Assembly: GCA_947500875.1 (NCBI GenBank)
Contig: CANMUN010000001.1
Location: 1-64,000, forward strand
Length of the DNA: 64,000 nt
Source: Flavobacteriales bacterium
Lineage (GTDB): Bacteria > Bacteroidota > Bacteroidia > Flavobacteriales_D > Crocinitomicaceae
Reading direction: 5' to 3'
Shown: piece by piece, positions 35,292-44,273 of the stretch
Position numbering within the stretch: position 1 is the first letter of the stretch
Layout: every line of letters begins with the position of its first letter
Notes under the pieces: model-generated
Databases searched by the model: none
What the model was told of the DNA's origin: nothing
The model's input: only the letters and a program-made list of their open reading frames with translations
Translations under genes and position numbers: made by a program

Positions 35292-36694
35292 TGATAGAAA
35301 TGCAGTGCACCCTAGCCGAATCCCTTCAATTCCTTGGAGTGGGGCTCCATACGGGCGAAAAAGTCACCTTAGAAATTTGTCCTGCACCGGAAAACCATGG
35401 GTATAAATTCCAACGCGTTGATCTTGACGGACAACCGATTATTCCCGCCGATGTCGATTTGGTGGTTGCAACCGATCGAGGGACGACTCTTGAACATAAA
35501 GGAGCAAGAGTCCATACCACCGAACATGTTCTTGCCGCTTTGGTAGGCTGCGGTATCGATAATGCTTTGATCAAACTCAACGGTCCGGAAATTCCTATCA
35601 TGGATGGAAGCGCCCTACCATACGTCCATGCGATAGAGCGGACGGGCAAGACAGAGCAAACGGCAGAACGCAACTATTTGGAACTTGACGAAATTATTCC
35701 ATGGGAAGACCTTGATAAAAACATTGAATTCCTGGCCGTTCCGAATCCTGTTTATCGCATAACTGTTATGGTGGATTATAATTCTCCGGTATTAGGAACC
35801 CAGCATGCGAGCATGTACCATTTAGGTGAATTTAACCAACAAATAGCGCCGTGCAGGACCTTTTGTTTTATACGTGAGTTGGAGTTCCTGGCCAGCAATA
35901 ATTTAATTAAAGGAGGGGATTTGGACAATGCAATCGTGCTTGTGGACCGTACCGATATCTCCAAAGAAGAACTGACTCGATTAGCCAAGTTGCTTGGTAA
36001 AGAATCCCTGGATATTTCCATTGAAGGAATTGGGGTGTTAAACAGTACCAAATTGCAATTTGAAAACGAACCTGCTCGCCACAAGCTTTTAGATATCGTG
36101 GGCGATTTAGCATTGATTGGTCGTCCCATAAAAGCCCATATTTTGGCAGCAAGACCTGGGCATTTTGGCAATGTGGCTTTTGCAAAAATCCTGAAAAACC
36201 AAATCAAAAAGCAACAAAATAAAGGACGTTTTTTCGATTTAACCCAAGAACCACTTTACAACATCCAGGACATTGAAAGTATGCTTCCCCACCGCTATCC
36301 GTTTTTGTTGGTGGATAAAATACTTACCATAGCTGAAGAATCCATTGTGGGGGTAAAGAACATCACCATGAACGAGCCGATTTTCACGGGACACTTCCCT
36401 GGAAACCCCGTTTTTCCCGGCGTATTGCAAATTGAAGCCATGGCGCAAGTAGGAGGAATTTTTGCCTTAAGTAAGGTGGAAGACCCACATTTATACACGA
36501 CGTATTTTATGAAAATAGATAAAGTGAAATTCAAATCCAAAATTGTTCCTGGCGATACCGTGGTCTTTGAATTAAAACTATTGTCCCCCATACGTCGGGG
36601 CTTAGTAGAAATGTCGGGAGTAGCTTATGTTAATGGAAAGGCCGTCATGGAAGCAGAAATGCTCGCTCAGGTTGTAAAAGACAAAGAAGTATGA
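35291..36694 (+). CDS. lpxC-fabZ: Fused LpxC deacetylase and FabZ dehydratase
   Basis: 467-aa bifunctional protein characteristic of Bacteroidota. Residues 1-300 are the LpxC zinc deacetylase (LGVGLHTGEKVTLEI; zinc ligands in TTEHVLAAL; IMDGSALPYV; HKLLDIVGDLAL). Residues about 315-467 are FabZ (IESMLPHRYPFLLVDKIL with the catalytic His, GHFPGNPVFPGVLQIEAMAQ with the catalytic Glu). It commits lipid A synthesis and also dehydrates beta-hydroxyacyl-ACP. The 4-bp ATGA overlap couples it to lpxA. Confidence 0.98.
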   Translation: MIEMQCTLAESLQFLGVGLHTGEKVTLEICPAPENHGYKFQRVDLDGQPIIPADVDLVVATDRGTTLEHKGARVHTTEHVLAALVGCGIDNALIKLNGPEIPIMDGSALPYVHAIERTGKTEQTAERNYLELDEIIPWEDLDKNIEFLAVPNPVYRITVMVDYNSPVLGTQHASMYHLGEFNQQIAPCRTFCFIRELEFLASNNLIKGGDLDNAIVLVDRTDISKEELTRLAKLLGKESLDISIEGIGVLNSTKLQFENEPARHKLLDIVGDLALIGRPIKAHILAARPGHFGNVAFAKILKNQIKKQQNKGRFFDLTQEPLYNIQDIESMLPHRYPFLLVDKILTIAEESIVGVKNITMNEPIFTGHFPGNPVFPGVLQIEAMAQVGGIFALSKVEDPHLYTTYFMKIDKVKFKSKIVPGDTVVFELKLLSPIRRGLVEMSGVAYVNGKAVMEAEMLAQVVKDKEV

Positions 36695-37467
36695 TATCCC
36701 CGCTTGCGAGCATCCACCCGAAAGCTACCCTCGAGGATAAGGTTGAAATTGGCCCCTTTGCAATGATCCATGAGGACGTGGTTATTGGCGAAGGAACCAT
36801 CATTCACAGCAACGTTCATTTGTATCCCGGAACACGCATCGGTAAGCATTGTGAAATTTTTCCAGGCGCAGTAATCGGTGTTGTTCCTCAAGATTTAAAA
36901 TTCGACGGCGAATATACAACCGTTGAGATTGGTGACCATACCAGGATACGTGAGTGCGTTACGATTCACCGAGGTACCAAGGACCAGTGGAAAACATCGA
37001 TCGGTTCGCATTGCTTGCTCATGACCTATGTTCACATTGCGCACGATTGCCAAATTGGAAACCATGTCATACTTGCGAGTTACACCGGGCTATCGGGGCA
37101 TGTCACCATTGACGATTATGCCATATTGGAAGGTAAGGTGGCGGCTCAGCAATTTGTACACATCGGAAAGCATGCATTCATAGGTGGTGCCTCCTTGATT
37201 CGTAAAGATGTACCGCCCTACATAAAAGCAGCCCGTGAACCATTAACCTTCGCAGGTGTGAATTCCGTTGGACTTCGTCGACGAGGATACAGCGATGAAC
37301 AAGTGCGACAAATTGAAGACATTTACCGCTGTTTATATGTGCAAAACAGCAACATGAGCAAGGGCATTCAATCCACCATCGAATCCGTTCCTGCTTCGGA
37401 GTTGAGGGAAGAAATCTTAGGATTTATTCAAGCTTCAGATAAAGGGGTAATCCGAGGAATGATTTAA
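36691..37467 (+). CDS. lpxA: UDP-N-acetylglucosamine acyltransferase LpxA
   Basis: 258-aa first enzyme of lipid A synthesis. It starts ISPLASIHPKATLEDKVEIG and continues as hexapeptide-repeat beta-helix. The catalytic His is in YVHIAHDCQIGNH, and the C-terminal helical domain includes NSVGLRRRGYS. It is third in the lipid A operon; an rRNA methyltransferase starts 2 bp after it. Confidence 0.97.
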   Translation: MISPLASIHPKATLEDKVEIGPFAMIHEDVVIGEGTIIHSNVHLYPGTRIGKHCEIFPGAVIGVVPQDLKFDGEYTTVEIGDHTRIRECVTIHRGTKDQWKTSIGSHCLLMTYVHIAHDCQIGNHVILASYTGLSGHVTIDDYAILEGKVAAQQFVHIGKHAFIGGASLIRKDVPPYIKAAREPLTFAGVNSVGLRRRGYSDEQVRQIEDIYRCLYVQNSNMSKGIQSTIESVPASELREEILGFIQASDKGVIRGMI

Positions 37468-37469
37468 AC

Positions 37470-38897
37470 ATGTTTCATCGAGGAGAAATTATTACCCTAA
37501 CGATCGATGGCTATGCATTTGGTGGCAGAGGCATTGCCAAAATTCCTATCGGCGAATCGCACTTTGTGGTTTTTGTCAATAATGCTTTTCCCGGACAAGT
37601 GGTGAAAGCGAAAATTGACGTAAAACGGAAGAATCATGCGGAGGCAAAATTAATGGAAGTTCTTGTGCGAGCTCCCGAGGAGGTAATCACCAATTTCCAA
37701 GAAATATCCGGTGCTCCATACCTCTTTGTCCCAGAGAAACTGCAACAAGCTGTTAAAACGGAATCCACCTTAACCACCTTTTCGAAAATTAGCGGCGATC
37801 GAAGCATTCGAGAAAAGTTCGATGAATACATCGCATCTCCTTCCACCTATTTCTATCGAAATAAAATGGAATACAGTTTTTCTAGCATTGAACATGTGCT
37901 TGAAACAGGAGAAGAAAAAGACGGAGCATTCGCACTCGGATTTAAAAGACGTGGAACCTGGTGGAAAGTGGAAAATTTAAACCGCCCCAGCGGATTGTTC
38001 GATGAGGATTGGGAGCAAAAACTTCCCCTCCTACGCACGTATTTGGAAAGTACTAATTTACCCGCTTGGCACCCGCCTCAAAAGACCGGTTTTTTCAGGC
38101 ATATTGTGGTTCGGAAATCCTTTCAAGATGACCGAATTTTGGTGCATTTAGTAAGTTCATCCGAAGGGATAGAAGGATTTGATCAACAAGCCTTCGTAGC
38201 CAAGGTGCTTGAACTCCACGGCTCCAGAATTGCAGGAATACAACATACGGTTAACGATGATGTGGCTGACCGTTCAAAAATTGAAAACGGCCGTTCGCAA
38301 CTGTTGTACGGTGTACCGATGGTTGAGGAACATTTATTAGGGCTCACGTTTCAAATGCGCATGGAGAGCTTTTTCCAAACCAATCCAAAATGCGCTGAAC
38401 GCTTATATCAAAAAGCCATCGACTATTTGTTGGAAGATTTAGACGAGGGGAACGAGATTCTTGACCTATTTTGTGGCACCGGGACCATTGCCCAACTCAT
38501 CGCTAAACGCCGAGGATTTGGTAAGATCACGGGCGTTGATATCGTGCATGAAGCCATTGAAGATGCCAAAGAAAATGCAACTAAAAATGGACTTTCAAAT
38601 GTAGCATTTTATGCCGCGGATGTTGGTAAATTTCTCAAGGAGCATCCCGAATACGAAGGGAAAATTGGCGCAATCATCCTTGACCCTCCACGTGCAGGAA
38701 TTGCTCCAAAAACCCTATTGAAAACCATTGCGCTCGGCGCTAAGAAAATCGTTTACATTTCGTGCAATCCTTCAACGCAAGCCCGCGATGCTTCAACGTT
38801 GTTTGATGCTGGTTATGGTTTGGAAAAAATCAGTCTGGTGGATCAATTTCCCCATACTGGTCATATTGAATCGATTGCTAAATTCGTGAAAAAATGA
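37470..38897 (+). CDS. RumA/RlmD-type rRNA (uracil-C5)-methyltransferase without Fe-S cysteines
   Basis: 475-aa SAM-dependent enzyme of the TrmA/RlmD family. An N-terminal TRAM-like domain (1-70) leads to a methyltransferase core with FFQTNPKCAERL, ILDLFCGTGTIAQLI, ILDPPRAG and the catalytic-Cys motif YISCNPSTQARD. The family's Cx5CGxC iron-sulphur motif should lie around residues 75-90, but that stretch reads EISGAPYLFVPEKLQQ with no cysteine. The whole protein has only three cysteines. Fe-S loss occurs in part of the family. The 4-bp overlap with cinA places it in the same transcript. Confidence 0.88.
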   Translation: MFHRGEIITLTIDGYAFGGRGIAKIPIGESHFVVFVNNAFPGQVVKAKIDVKRKNHAEAKLMEVLVRAPEEVITNFQEISGAPYLFVPEKLQQAVKTESTLTTFSKISGDRSIREKFDEYIASPSTYFYRNKMEYSFSSIEHVLETGEEKDGAFALGFKRRGTWWKVENLNRPSGLFDEDWEQKLPLLRTYLESTNLPAWHPPQKTGFFRHIVVRKSFQDDRILVHLVSSSEGIEGFDQQAFVAKVLELHGSRIAGIQHTVNDDVADRSKIENGRSQLLYGVPMVEEHLLGLTFQMRMESFFQTNPKCAERLYQKAIDYLLEDLDEGNEILDLFCGTGTIAQLIAKRRGFGKITGVDIVHEAIEDAKENATKNGLSNVAFYAADVGKFLKEHPEYEGKIGAIILDPPRAGIAPKTLLKTIALGAKKIVYISCNPSTQARDASTLFDAGYGLEKISLVDQFPHTGHIESIAKFVKK

Positions 38898-40144
38898 AGG
38901 TGACCATCGTTTCCATTGGGGATGAATTGTTAATTGGTCAAACCGTTAACACGAATGCTTCATGGCTCGGTAAAGAACTTTCCTCGTTGGGAGTTAGAAT
39001 TCAAGAAGTTTTAACCATTTCAGACGACCCGCTTCAAATATTACGTGCGATTGAGAACACGGAATCGGATTTGATCATTGCTACGGGAGGATTGGGACCA
39101 ACGAAAGACGACCGTACGAAGAAAGTACTTGCCCAGTACTTTGAAATGCCCCTAGTGCTGCATGAACCTACTTTGAAACACATTGAAGCTTTTTTTAGCC
39201 ATCGCAAACGTCCCATGCTGCAAGCCAATATTGAACAAGCACATCTGCCTGAAGGATGTGAAATCCTGCCCAACGCATGGGGAACAGCTACGGGAATGTG
39301 GTTCCATCGAGAAGACCTTTCGGTAATCAGCCTTCCGGGCGTGCCCTATGAAATGAAAGGCATCTTCACGGAAGAAATCCTCCCACGCATCAAGGAACGG
39401 TATTCACTGAATGCTTTGTTTCACCGAACGGTCGTAACCCAAGGACTCGGGGAGAGTTTCCTGGCAGAACGCCTAGCCGATTGGGAAGAATCCTTGGAAC
39501 AATTGAACTTAAGCCTCGCCTACCTCCCCGCTCCGGGAATCGTAAAATTGCGCATTAGTTCCTTTCGAGGCGCGGAGGATGAATCCTTGATTGAGGGTAA
39601 AATCCAAGAACTTCACTCGCTTATCCCCAACTTAATCGTTGGATATGAGGAGGATACCATCGCCGGTGTTGTTGGTAAAATGCTATCCCACATGCAAGCA
39701 ACCCTTGGTACTGTTGAAAGCTGTACCGCAGGAAATATTGCCTCGAAAATGGTCGAAATACCGGGCTCATCCGACTATTTTAGAGGGAGTTTAATCACCT
39801 ATCAAACTGCATTAAAAACGGCTTTATTGGATATCCCAGAAGCGTTTATCGAACAATACGACGTGGTAAGTGAAGAGGTAGCACTTCGAATGGCGGAGGA
39901 AGGGCGAAAACGGTTAAAAACCGACTATTGCCTGAGTACAACGGGAATTATGGGGCCTTCGCGAGGGGATTCAAAAGATGAAATTGGAACCGTTTGGATA
40001 GGAATCGCCGGTCCTTCCGGGGTGAGCGCTAAACGCTTTTCGTTCGGTGATATACGATCAAGGAACATAGAAATGGCGACCCTTGTTGCCCTTAACTTAT
40101 TGAGGCTTTCGATGATGGGTTCCAAAATCGAACGCCTTGGTTGA
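38894..40144 (+). CDS. cinA: CinA-family NMN/ADP-ribose hydrolase
   Basis: 416-aa two-domain protein. The N-terminal MoCF-like (COG1058) domain starts VTIVSIGDELLIGQTVNTNA and has IATGGLGPTKDDRT. The C-terminal PncC deamidase domain has GTVESCTAGNIASKMVEIPG and STTGIMGPSRGD. It salvages NMN and hydrolyses ADP-ribose; in some bacteria it is linked to competence. Full length and in good order. Confidence 0.95.
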   Translation: MKVTIVSIGDELLIGQTVNTNASWLGKELSSLGVRIQEVLTISDDPLQILRAIENTESDLIIATGGLGPTKDDRTKKVLAQYFEMPLVLHEPTLKHIEAFFSHRKRPMLQANIEQAHLPEGCEILPNAWGTATGMWFHREDLSVISLPGVPYEMKGIFTEEILPRIKERYSLNALFHRTVVTQGLGESFLAERLADWEESLEQLNLSLAYLPAPGIVKLRISSFRGAEDESLIEGKIQELHSLIPNLIVGYEEDTIAGVVGKMLSHMQATLGTVESCTAGNIASKMVEIPGSSDYFRGSLITYQTALKTALLDIPEAFIEQYDVVSEEVALRMAEEGRKRLKTDYCLSTTGIMGPSRGDSKDEIGTVWIGIAGPSGVSAKRFSFGDIRSRNIEMATLVALNLLRLSMMGSKIERLG

Positions 40145-40171
40145 ATTATTTGACTAAAAATAAATTTTCTC

Positions 40172-40202
40172 TTGTTTATATAGGAAAAAAATAGTTTCTT
40201 TG
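40172..40202 (+). promoter_or_regulatory. Promoter of rpmB-rpmG operon (TTG, 20 nt, TTTCTTTG)
   Basis: TTG at 40172-40174 and the near-consensus TTTCTTTG at 40195-40202 are 20 nt apart. One base differs from TAnnTTTG. The 34-nt stretch to the ATG is the leader. Confidence 0.55.
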
Positions 40203-40236
40203 CACCCGCTTTAATTAAAAGTAAAAACGAAAAACC

Positions 40237-40473
40237 ATGTCACGCATTTGTCAACTTACCGGTAAATCAGTTATGGTTGGGAACAATGTATCCCACTCTA
40301 ACCGCAAAACCAAGCGTCGTTTCCTCCCTAATTTACTCACCAAAAAGTTTTACATTCCTGAAGAGGATCAATACATCACCTTGAAAGTTTCCGCCGCGGC
40401 ATTGCGTACGGTAAACAAGAAAGGTATTTCGGCATGCCTCAAGGATGCAAGGGCAAAAGGTTTTTTGAAATAA
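40237..40473 (+). CDS. rpmB: 50S ribosomal protein L28
   Basis: 78 aa. [20 protein letters not shown] and [13 protein letters not shown] are standard L28. It heads the L28, L33, DUF4295 operon that is conserved in Bacteroidota in front of ftsY. Confidence 0.98.
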   Translation: MSRICQLTGKSVMVGNNVSHSNRKTKRRFLPNLLTKKFYIPEEDQYITLKVSAAALRTVNKKGISACLKDARAKGFLK

Positions 40474-40500
40474 TTGAAGTAACCGAGAAAAAAAACGAAC

Positions 40501-40689
40501 ATGGCAAAGAAAGCTAAAGGAAATAGAATTCAAGTGATTCTCCAGTGCACGGAGCACAAGGAATCAGGAATGGCAGGAATGTCCAGGTACATCACCACCA
40601 AAAACCGAAAAAACACACCCGATCGTATGGAATTGAAAAAATTCAATCCCGTACTTAAGCGCTACACCGTTCACAAAGAAATTAAATAA
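40501..40689 (+). CDS. rpmG: 50S ribosomal protein L33
   Basis: 62 aa. [20 protein letters not shown] and [20 protein letters not shown] are typical L33. Only one cysteine remains, so it is a zinc-free form. It lies 27 bp after rpmB. Confidence 0.98.
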   Translation: MAKKAKGNRIQVILQCTEHKESGMAGMSRYITTKNRKNTPDRMELKKFNPVLKRYTVHKEIK

Positions 40690-40696
40690 GTAGAAA

Positions 40697-40849
40697 ATGG
40701 CAAAGAAAGTAGTTGCATCCTTACAGAAAGGAGGCGGTAAAGAACATACCAAGGTTATTAAAATGACCAAATCTGCGAAATCAGGTTCCTACACAACGAA
40801 AGAAGAAATCGTTCACAACGACAAAGTTAAGGAGTGGTTTTCTAAATAA
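40697..40849 (+). CDS. DUF4295 small basic protein (50 aa)
   Basis: ATG at 40697 opens a 50-codon gene, MAKKVVASLQKGGGKEHTKV, ending KVKEWFSK. It is Lys-rich and soluble. In Bacteroidota this family lies between rpmG and ftsY and is often considered ribosome-associated; that function is not proven. It is separated from rpmG by 7 bp and followed by an intrinsic terminator. Confidence 0.9.
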   Translation: MAKKVVASLQKGGGKEHTKVIKMTKSAKSGSYTTKEEIVHNDKVKEWFSK

Positions 40850-40870
40850 GTAGCATTTATCAAAAGTTAG

Positions 40871-40896
40871 TCCCGGTCCTTCCGGGATTTTTTTTT
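40871..40896 (+). terminator. Intrinsic terminator of the rpmB operon
   Basis: TCCCGG-tcctt-CCGGGA followed by nine T. The ftsY ATG begins only 4 nt after the T-run, so ftsY either relies on read-through or has a promoter inside or upstream of the hairpin. Confidence 0.88.
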
Positions 40897-40900
40897 CACT

Positions 40901-41863
40901 ATGGGTTTATTTGATTTTTTTACGCGCGGAAAAAACGAAAACCTCAACAAAGGAGTTGAGAAAACCAAACAATCGTTTTTATCGAAAATCTCAAGGGCTA
41001 TTCTTGGTAAATCGAGCGTTGATGAGGAAGTTTTGGACAATTTGGAGGAACTTCTTATTTCATCCGACGTTGGCGTTGCTACAACCTTAAAGATCATCGA
41101 GCGCATCGAAGCTCGAGTAAAACGCGATAAAGTCGTCAGCACCGAAGAACTCAATGCCCTTTTAAAAGAAGAGATTTCTGGATTGCTTGCAGACAGTAAA
41201 ACATCGCTGGAACAAAACCAATCCATGAACCCTGGAGAGCTTTATGTAATAATGGTGGTAGGGGTTAATGGCGTAGGAAAAACGACCACCATCGGAAAAC
41301 TCGCGCATCAGTTCAAATCCGGAGGTAAAAAAGTTGTTTTGGGTGCCGCAGATACCTTCCGAGCAGCTGCGGTCGATCAGTTGATTATCTGGTCGCAAAG
41401 GGTTGGTGTAGAAATCGTACAACAAGGCATGAATGCCGACCCAGCAAGTGTAGCTTTCGACACCCTTCAGTCCGCGAAAGCAAGTAATGCGGATGTCGTC
41501 ATCATTGATACGGCTGGAAGGCTTCACAACAAGGTGAATTTAATGAACGAACTCAGTAAGATAAAACGGGTTATGAGCAAAGTTTATCCCAATGCTCCGC
41601 ACGAAGTTTTATTGGTTTTAGATGGTTCCACCGGACAAAATGCTTACGAGCAAGCCAAGCAATTTGCGCAAGCCACGGACATCAACGCTTTAGCCATTAC
41701 CAAATTGGACGGAACAGCCAAAGGCGGGGTGGTCATTGGAATTTCCGACCAAATGCAAATCCCTGTGAAATATATCGGAGTCGGAGAAAAGATGGAGGAC
41801 CTTCAACTCTTTGATAAAACCGCCTTTGTAGAAGCCTTGTTCAGCGATGCTCAACCGTCGTAG
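40901..41863 (+). CDS. ftsY: Signal recognition particle receptor FtsY
   Basis: 320-aa SRP GTPase that receives ribosome-nascent-chain complexes at the inner membrane. It starts MGLFDFFTRGKNENLNKG, so it lacks the long acidic A domain of E. coli FtsY, as in most Bacteroidota. The NG domain has GVNGVGKTTTIGKLA (G1), DTFRAAAVDQL, VIIDTAGRL (G3) and TKLDGTAKGG (G4/G5). The partner RNA gene ffs lies about 12 kb downstream. Confidence 0.97.
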   Translation: MGLFDFFTRGKNENLNKGVEKTKQSFLSKISRAILGKSSVDEEVLDNLEELLISSDVGVATTLKIIERIEARVKRDKVVSTEELNALLKEEISGLLADSKTSLEQNQSMNPGELYVIMVVGVNGVGKTTTIGKLAHQFKSGGKKVVLGAADTFRAAAVDQLIIWSQRVGVEIVQQGMNADPASVAFDTLQSAKASNADVVIIDTAGRLHNKVNLMNELSKIKRVMSKVYPNAPHEVLLVLDGSTGQNAYEQAKQFAQATDINALAITKLDGTAKGGVVIGISDQMQIPVKYIGVGEKMEDLQLFDKTAFVEALFSDAQPS

Positions 41864-41928
41864 AATCTAAGGTATTTGAAACTGCCATTTTACGCGACAA
41901 AATGCGTAACTTCGAGCAAAATTTGTGT

Positions 41929-44271
41929 ATGCTCCGAGCCATCCTCCTTGTTTCTTTACTTTTACTCACCTTAGAAAAAACCTTTGCCCAGCAATATAAC
42001 GTGCGTGGGTTCGTGAGCGATGAAAAAACCGGAGAAGCCATCAGCAATGAAAAGGTCACCCTGTTAAGAGCTGATAGTTCGCTGGTGGCCGGTGCCATGA
42101 CAGATCAAAACGGTTTATTTTCCATTCCCAAATTAGAGGCAGGAAACTACCTTCTTCGTTTACGAATTTCCGGGTACAAGAAAACCTTTATTCCTGTTCA
42201 ATTGCAAGGTGAGAAAAAGATTGTCAATATTAATATCCCATTACCCCCTGCGGATAGAACCTTTGACGATGTCATTGTTACGGCAGAATCAAAAACAAAA
42301 AAAACAAAACCCGAAGTGGGTATCATCAAATTCGATAAAACGGCGGTGGAGCGCATTCCAGTTTACGGTGCAGAAAGCGATGTACTTGGTGCAGTTTCCG
42401 TAACACCTGGAGTCACCACTACGGGTGACCAAGGAGGGCAGTTCTATGTTCGAGGAGGAACTCCGATACAAAATAAAACCCTTTTGGATGGAATGACCAT
42501 TTACAACCCGTTTCATTCCATTGGTTTTTTCTCAATTTTCGAAACAGAACTTATTAAATCGGTTGATATTTATACCGGCGGTTTTGAGTCTAAATACGGA
42601 GGACGGGTGTCGTCCATCATGGACATTTCTTACCGCGACGGAGATCGAGGTTCTTTTGGTGGAAAAGCCTCCTTATCCCCTTTCTTGGCAAAATTGGTCT
42701 TGGAAGGTCCTTTAAGCAAAGCAAAAAAAGGCCGCCTTTCTCCCGGATCCTACATGTTTACTGCCAAACACAGCTTATTGGATTACACCTCGAAATCCTT
42801 GTATCCAAGAGTCAATGAAGGTGACGGATTGCCGTTTAATTTTACCGATTTGTACGGTAAAGTTACGTTCATGGGAGATGGAGGTTCCAAGGTGAGTGTT
42901 TTTGGTTTTCACAACCGCGACAGCGTGAATTATCAGATCGCTGATTTAAACTGGCAAGCCTCCGGGGGAGGGATCAATTTCTTACTCATCCCTTCGGGTT
43001 CTCCCGTTTTTGTTCGAGGTCACGTGAACGGATCAAATTTTGAAACAACCTTCAGCGAGTCTGAAGTGGAACCACGCTATTCAAAAATTGGCGGTTTTGA
43101 CCTTGGATTTGACTTTTCGTACTTCCTTAAAAACGAAGGGGAAATGAACTACGGTTTCAATTTCTCGGGGTTCAACACGGAATTCGTAACGTTTAACGAA
43201 GCAAAACGACGCATCGAATTATTCAACTTCAATACGGAAATTGGGGCGTACTACAACTACCGTCGCGTGTCCAAAAACGAGCGATGGGTGATGCAGGCGG
43301 GATTTCGAATTCAGGCCTATGCCTCTTTAAGCACCATCTCACCTGAACCGCGTTTGGGATTGAAATACAACGCTTCCGATAAGTTGAGGGTAAAATTTTC
43401 GGGAGGACGCTACTCGCAAAACTTTACGTCAGCCTCAAGCGACAAAGATATTGTGAACCTCTTCAATGGACTCTTGTCAGCACCCACCAATGTACAGGAA
43501 GAATTCGTCGATGAATTCGGTAATACCAAGAAGATAAAAAATGGGTTGCAATATGCTTGGCATGGAATCCTCGGATTGGAGTACGATCTCAACAAAAGTA
43601 ATTTCATCAACGTGGAGGGATATTATAAGTACTTCTCACAATTGAGCAACATCAACCAAAATAAACTGTACGAGGATTTAGCTCAATTTGCTAACGTTGC
43701 GGATGTATTCAAAAAGGACTTCATCATCGAATCAGGGACCACCTATGGAATTGATGTATTATACAAGCTTACCTTGAAGCGATTCTTTTTATGGGGTGTA
43801 TATTCCTACAGTTATTCTACCCGTTGGGATGGATTTGCTGAATATTTTCCCGTATTCGATCGAAGGCACAACGTGAACTTGGTTGGATCCTACCAATTTG
43901 GCAAAAAGAAAGACCTCGAATTAAACGTTCGTTGGAATTTAGGTTCAGGACTGCCTTTTACACCCACTGCAGGATTTTACCAAGCGGAGAATTTTTCGGG
44001 GGGTGTAACTACAGACTATGTAACGAACAATCCCTCCACAATCAGTACCCTTCTCGGAACATTCAACAGCCGAAGGCTGCCTTCGTATCACCGATTGGAT
44101 ATTACCGTTAAAAAACTTTTCAAGTTCAAAAACAATACACAAATGGAGGTGACGGGAAATATCACGAACGTGTACAATCGAAATAATATTTTCTATGTCA
44201 ATCGAATAACCTCTAAAATCATATATCAATTTCCCATTCTACCCAGCTTGGGCGTTAGTTATAAATTTTAA
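41929..44271 (+). CDS. TonB-dependent outer-membrane receptor (780 aa)
   Basis: Start at MLRAILLVSLLLLTLEKTFA gives a good signal peptide; an ATG 27 nt upstream does not. A CarboxypepD_reg domain (VRGFVSDEKTGEAISNEKVT) is followed by a plug (GAVSVTPGVTTTGDQGGQFY, VRGGTPIQNKTLLDGMTIYN) and a long barrel. A TAACTTCG near 41908 could be a variant -7 box. The plug with GVTTTGDQGGQFYVRGG is typical of receptors of unknown substrate in Bacteroidota. The DUF1015 gene follows 2 bp later. Confidence 0.92.
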   Translation: MLRAILLVSLLLLTLEKTFAQQYNVRGFVSDEKTGEAISNEKVTLLRADSSLVAGAMTDQNGLFSIPKLEAGNYLLRLRISGYKKTFIPVQLQGEKKIVNINIPLPPADRTFDDVIVTAESKTKKTKPEVGIIKFDKTAVERIPVYGAESDVLGAVSVTPGVTTTGDQGGQFYVRGGTPIQNKTLLDGMTIYNPFHSIGFFSIFETELIKSVDIYTGGFESKYGGRVSSIMDISYRDGDRGSFGGKASLSPFLAKLVLEGPLSKAKKGRLSPGSYMFTAKHSLLDYTSKSLYPRVNEGDGLPFNFTDLYGKVTFMGDGGSKVSVFGFHNRDSVNYQIADLNWQASGGGINFLLIPSGSPVFVRGHVNGSNFETTFSESEVEPRYSKIGGFDLGFDFSYFLKNEGEMNYGFNFSGFNTEFVTFNEAKRRIELFNFNTEIGAYYNYRRVSKNERWVMQAGFRIQAYASLSTISPEPRLGLKYNASDKLRVKFSGGRYSQNFTSASSDKDIVNLFNGLLSAPTNVQEEFVDEFGNTKKIKNGLQYAWHGILGLEYDLNKSNFINVEGYYKYFSQLSNINQNKLYEDLAQFANVADVFKKDFIIESGTTYGIDVLYKLTLKRFFLWGVYSYSYSTRWDGFAEYFPVFDRRHNVNLVGSYQFGKKKDLELNVRWNLGSGLPFTPTAGFYQAENFSGGVTTDYVTNNPSTISTLLGTFNSRRLPSYHRLDITVKKLFKFKNNTQMEVTGNITNVYNRNNIFYVNRITSKIIYQFPILPSLGVSYKF

Positions 44272-44273
44272 TC

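Noticed and set aside
40871..40896. Riboswitch or attenuator controlling ftsY
   Set aside because: Only a simple hairpin and T-run are seen, with no alternative pairing or leader peptide, so terminator is the simplest reading.
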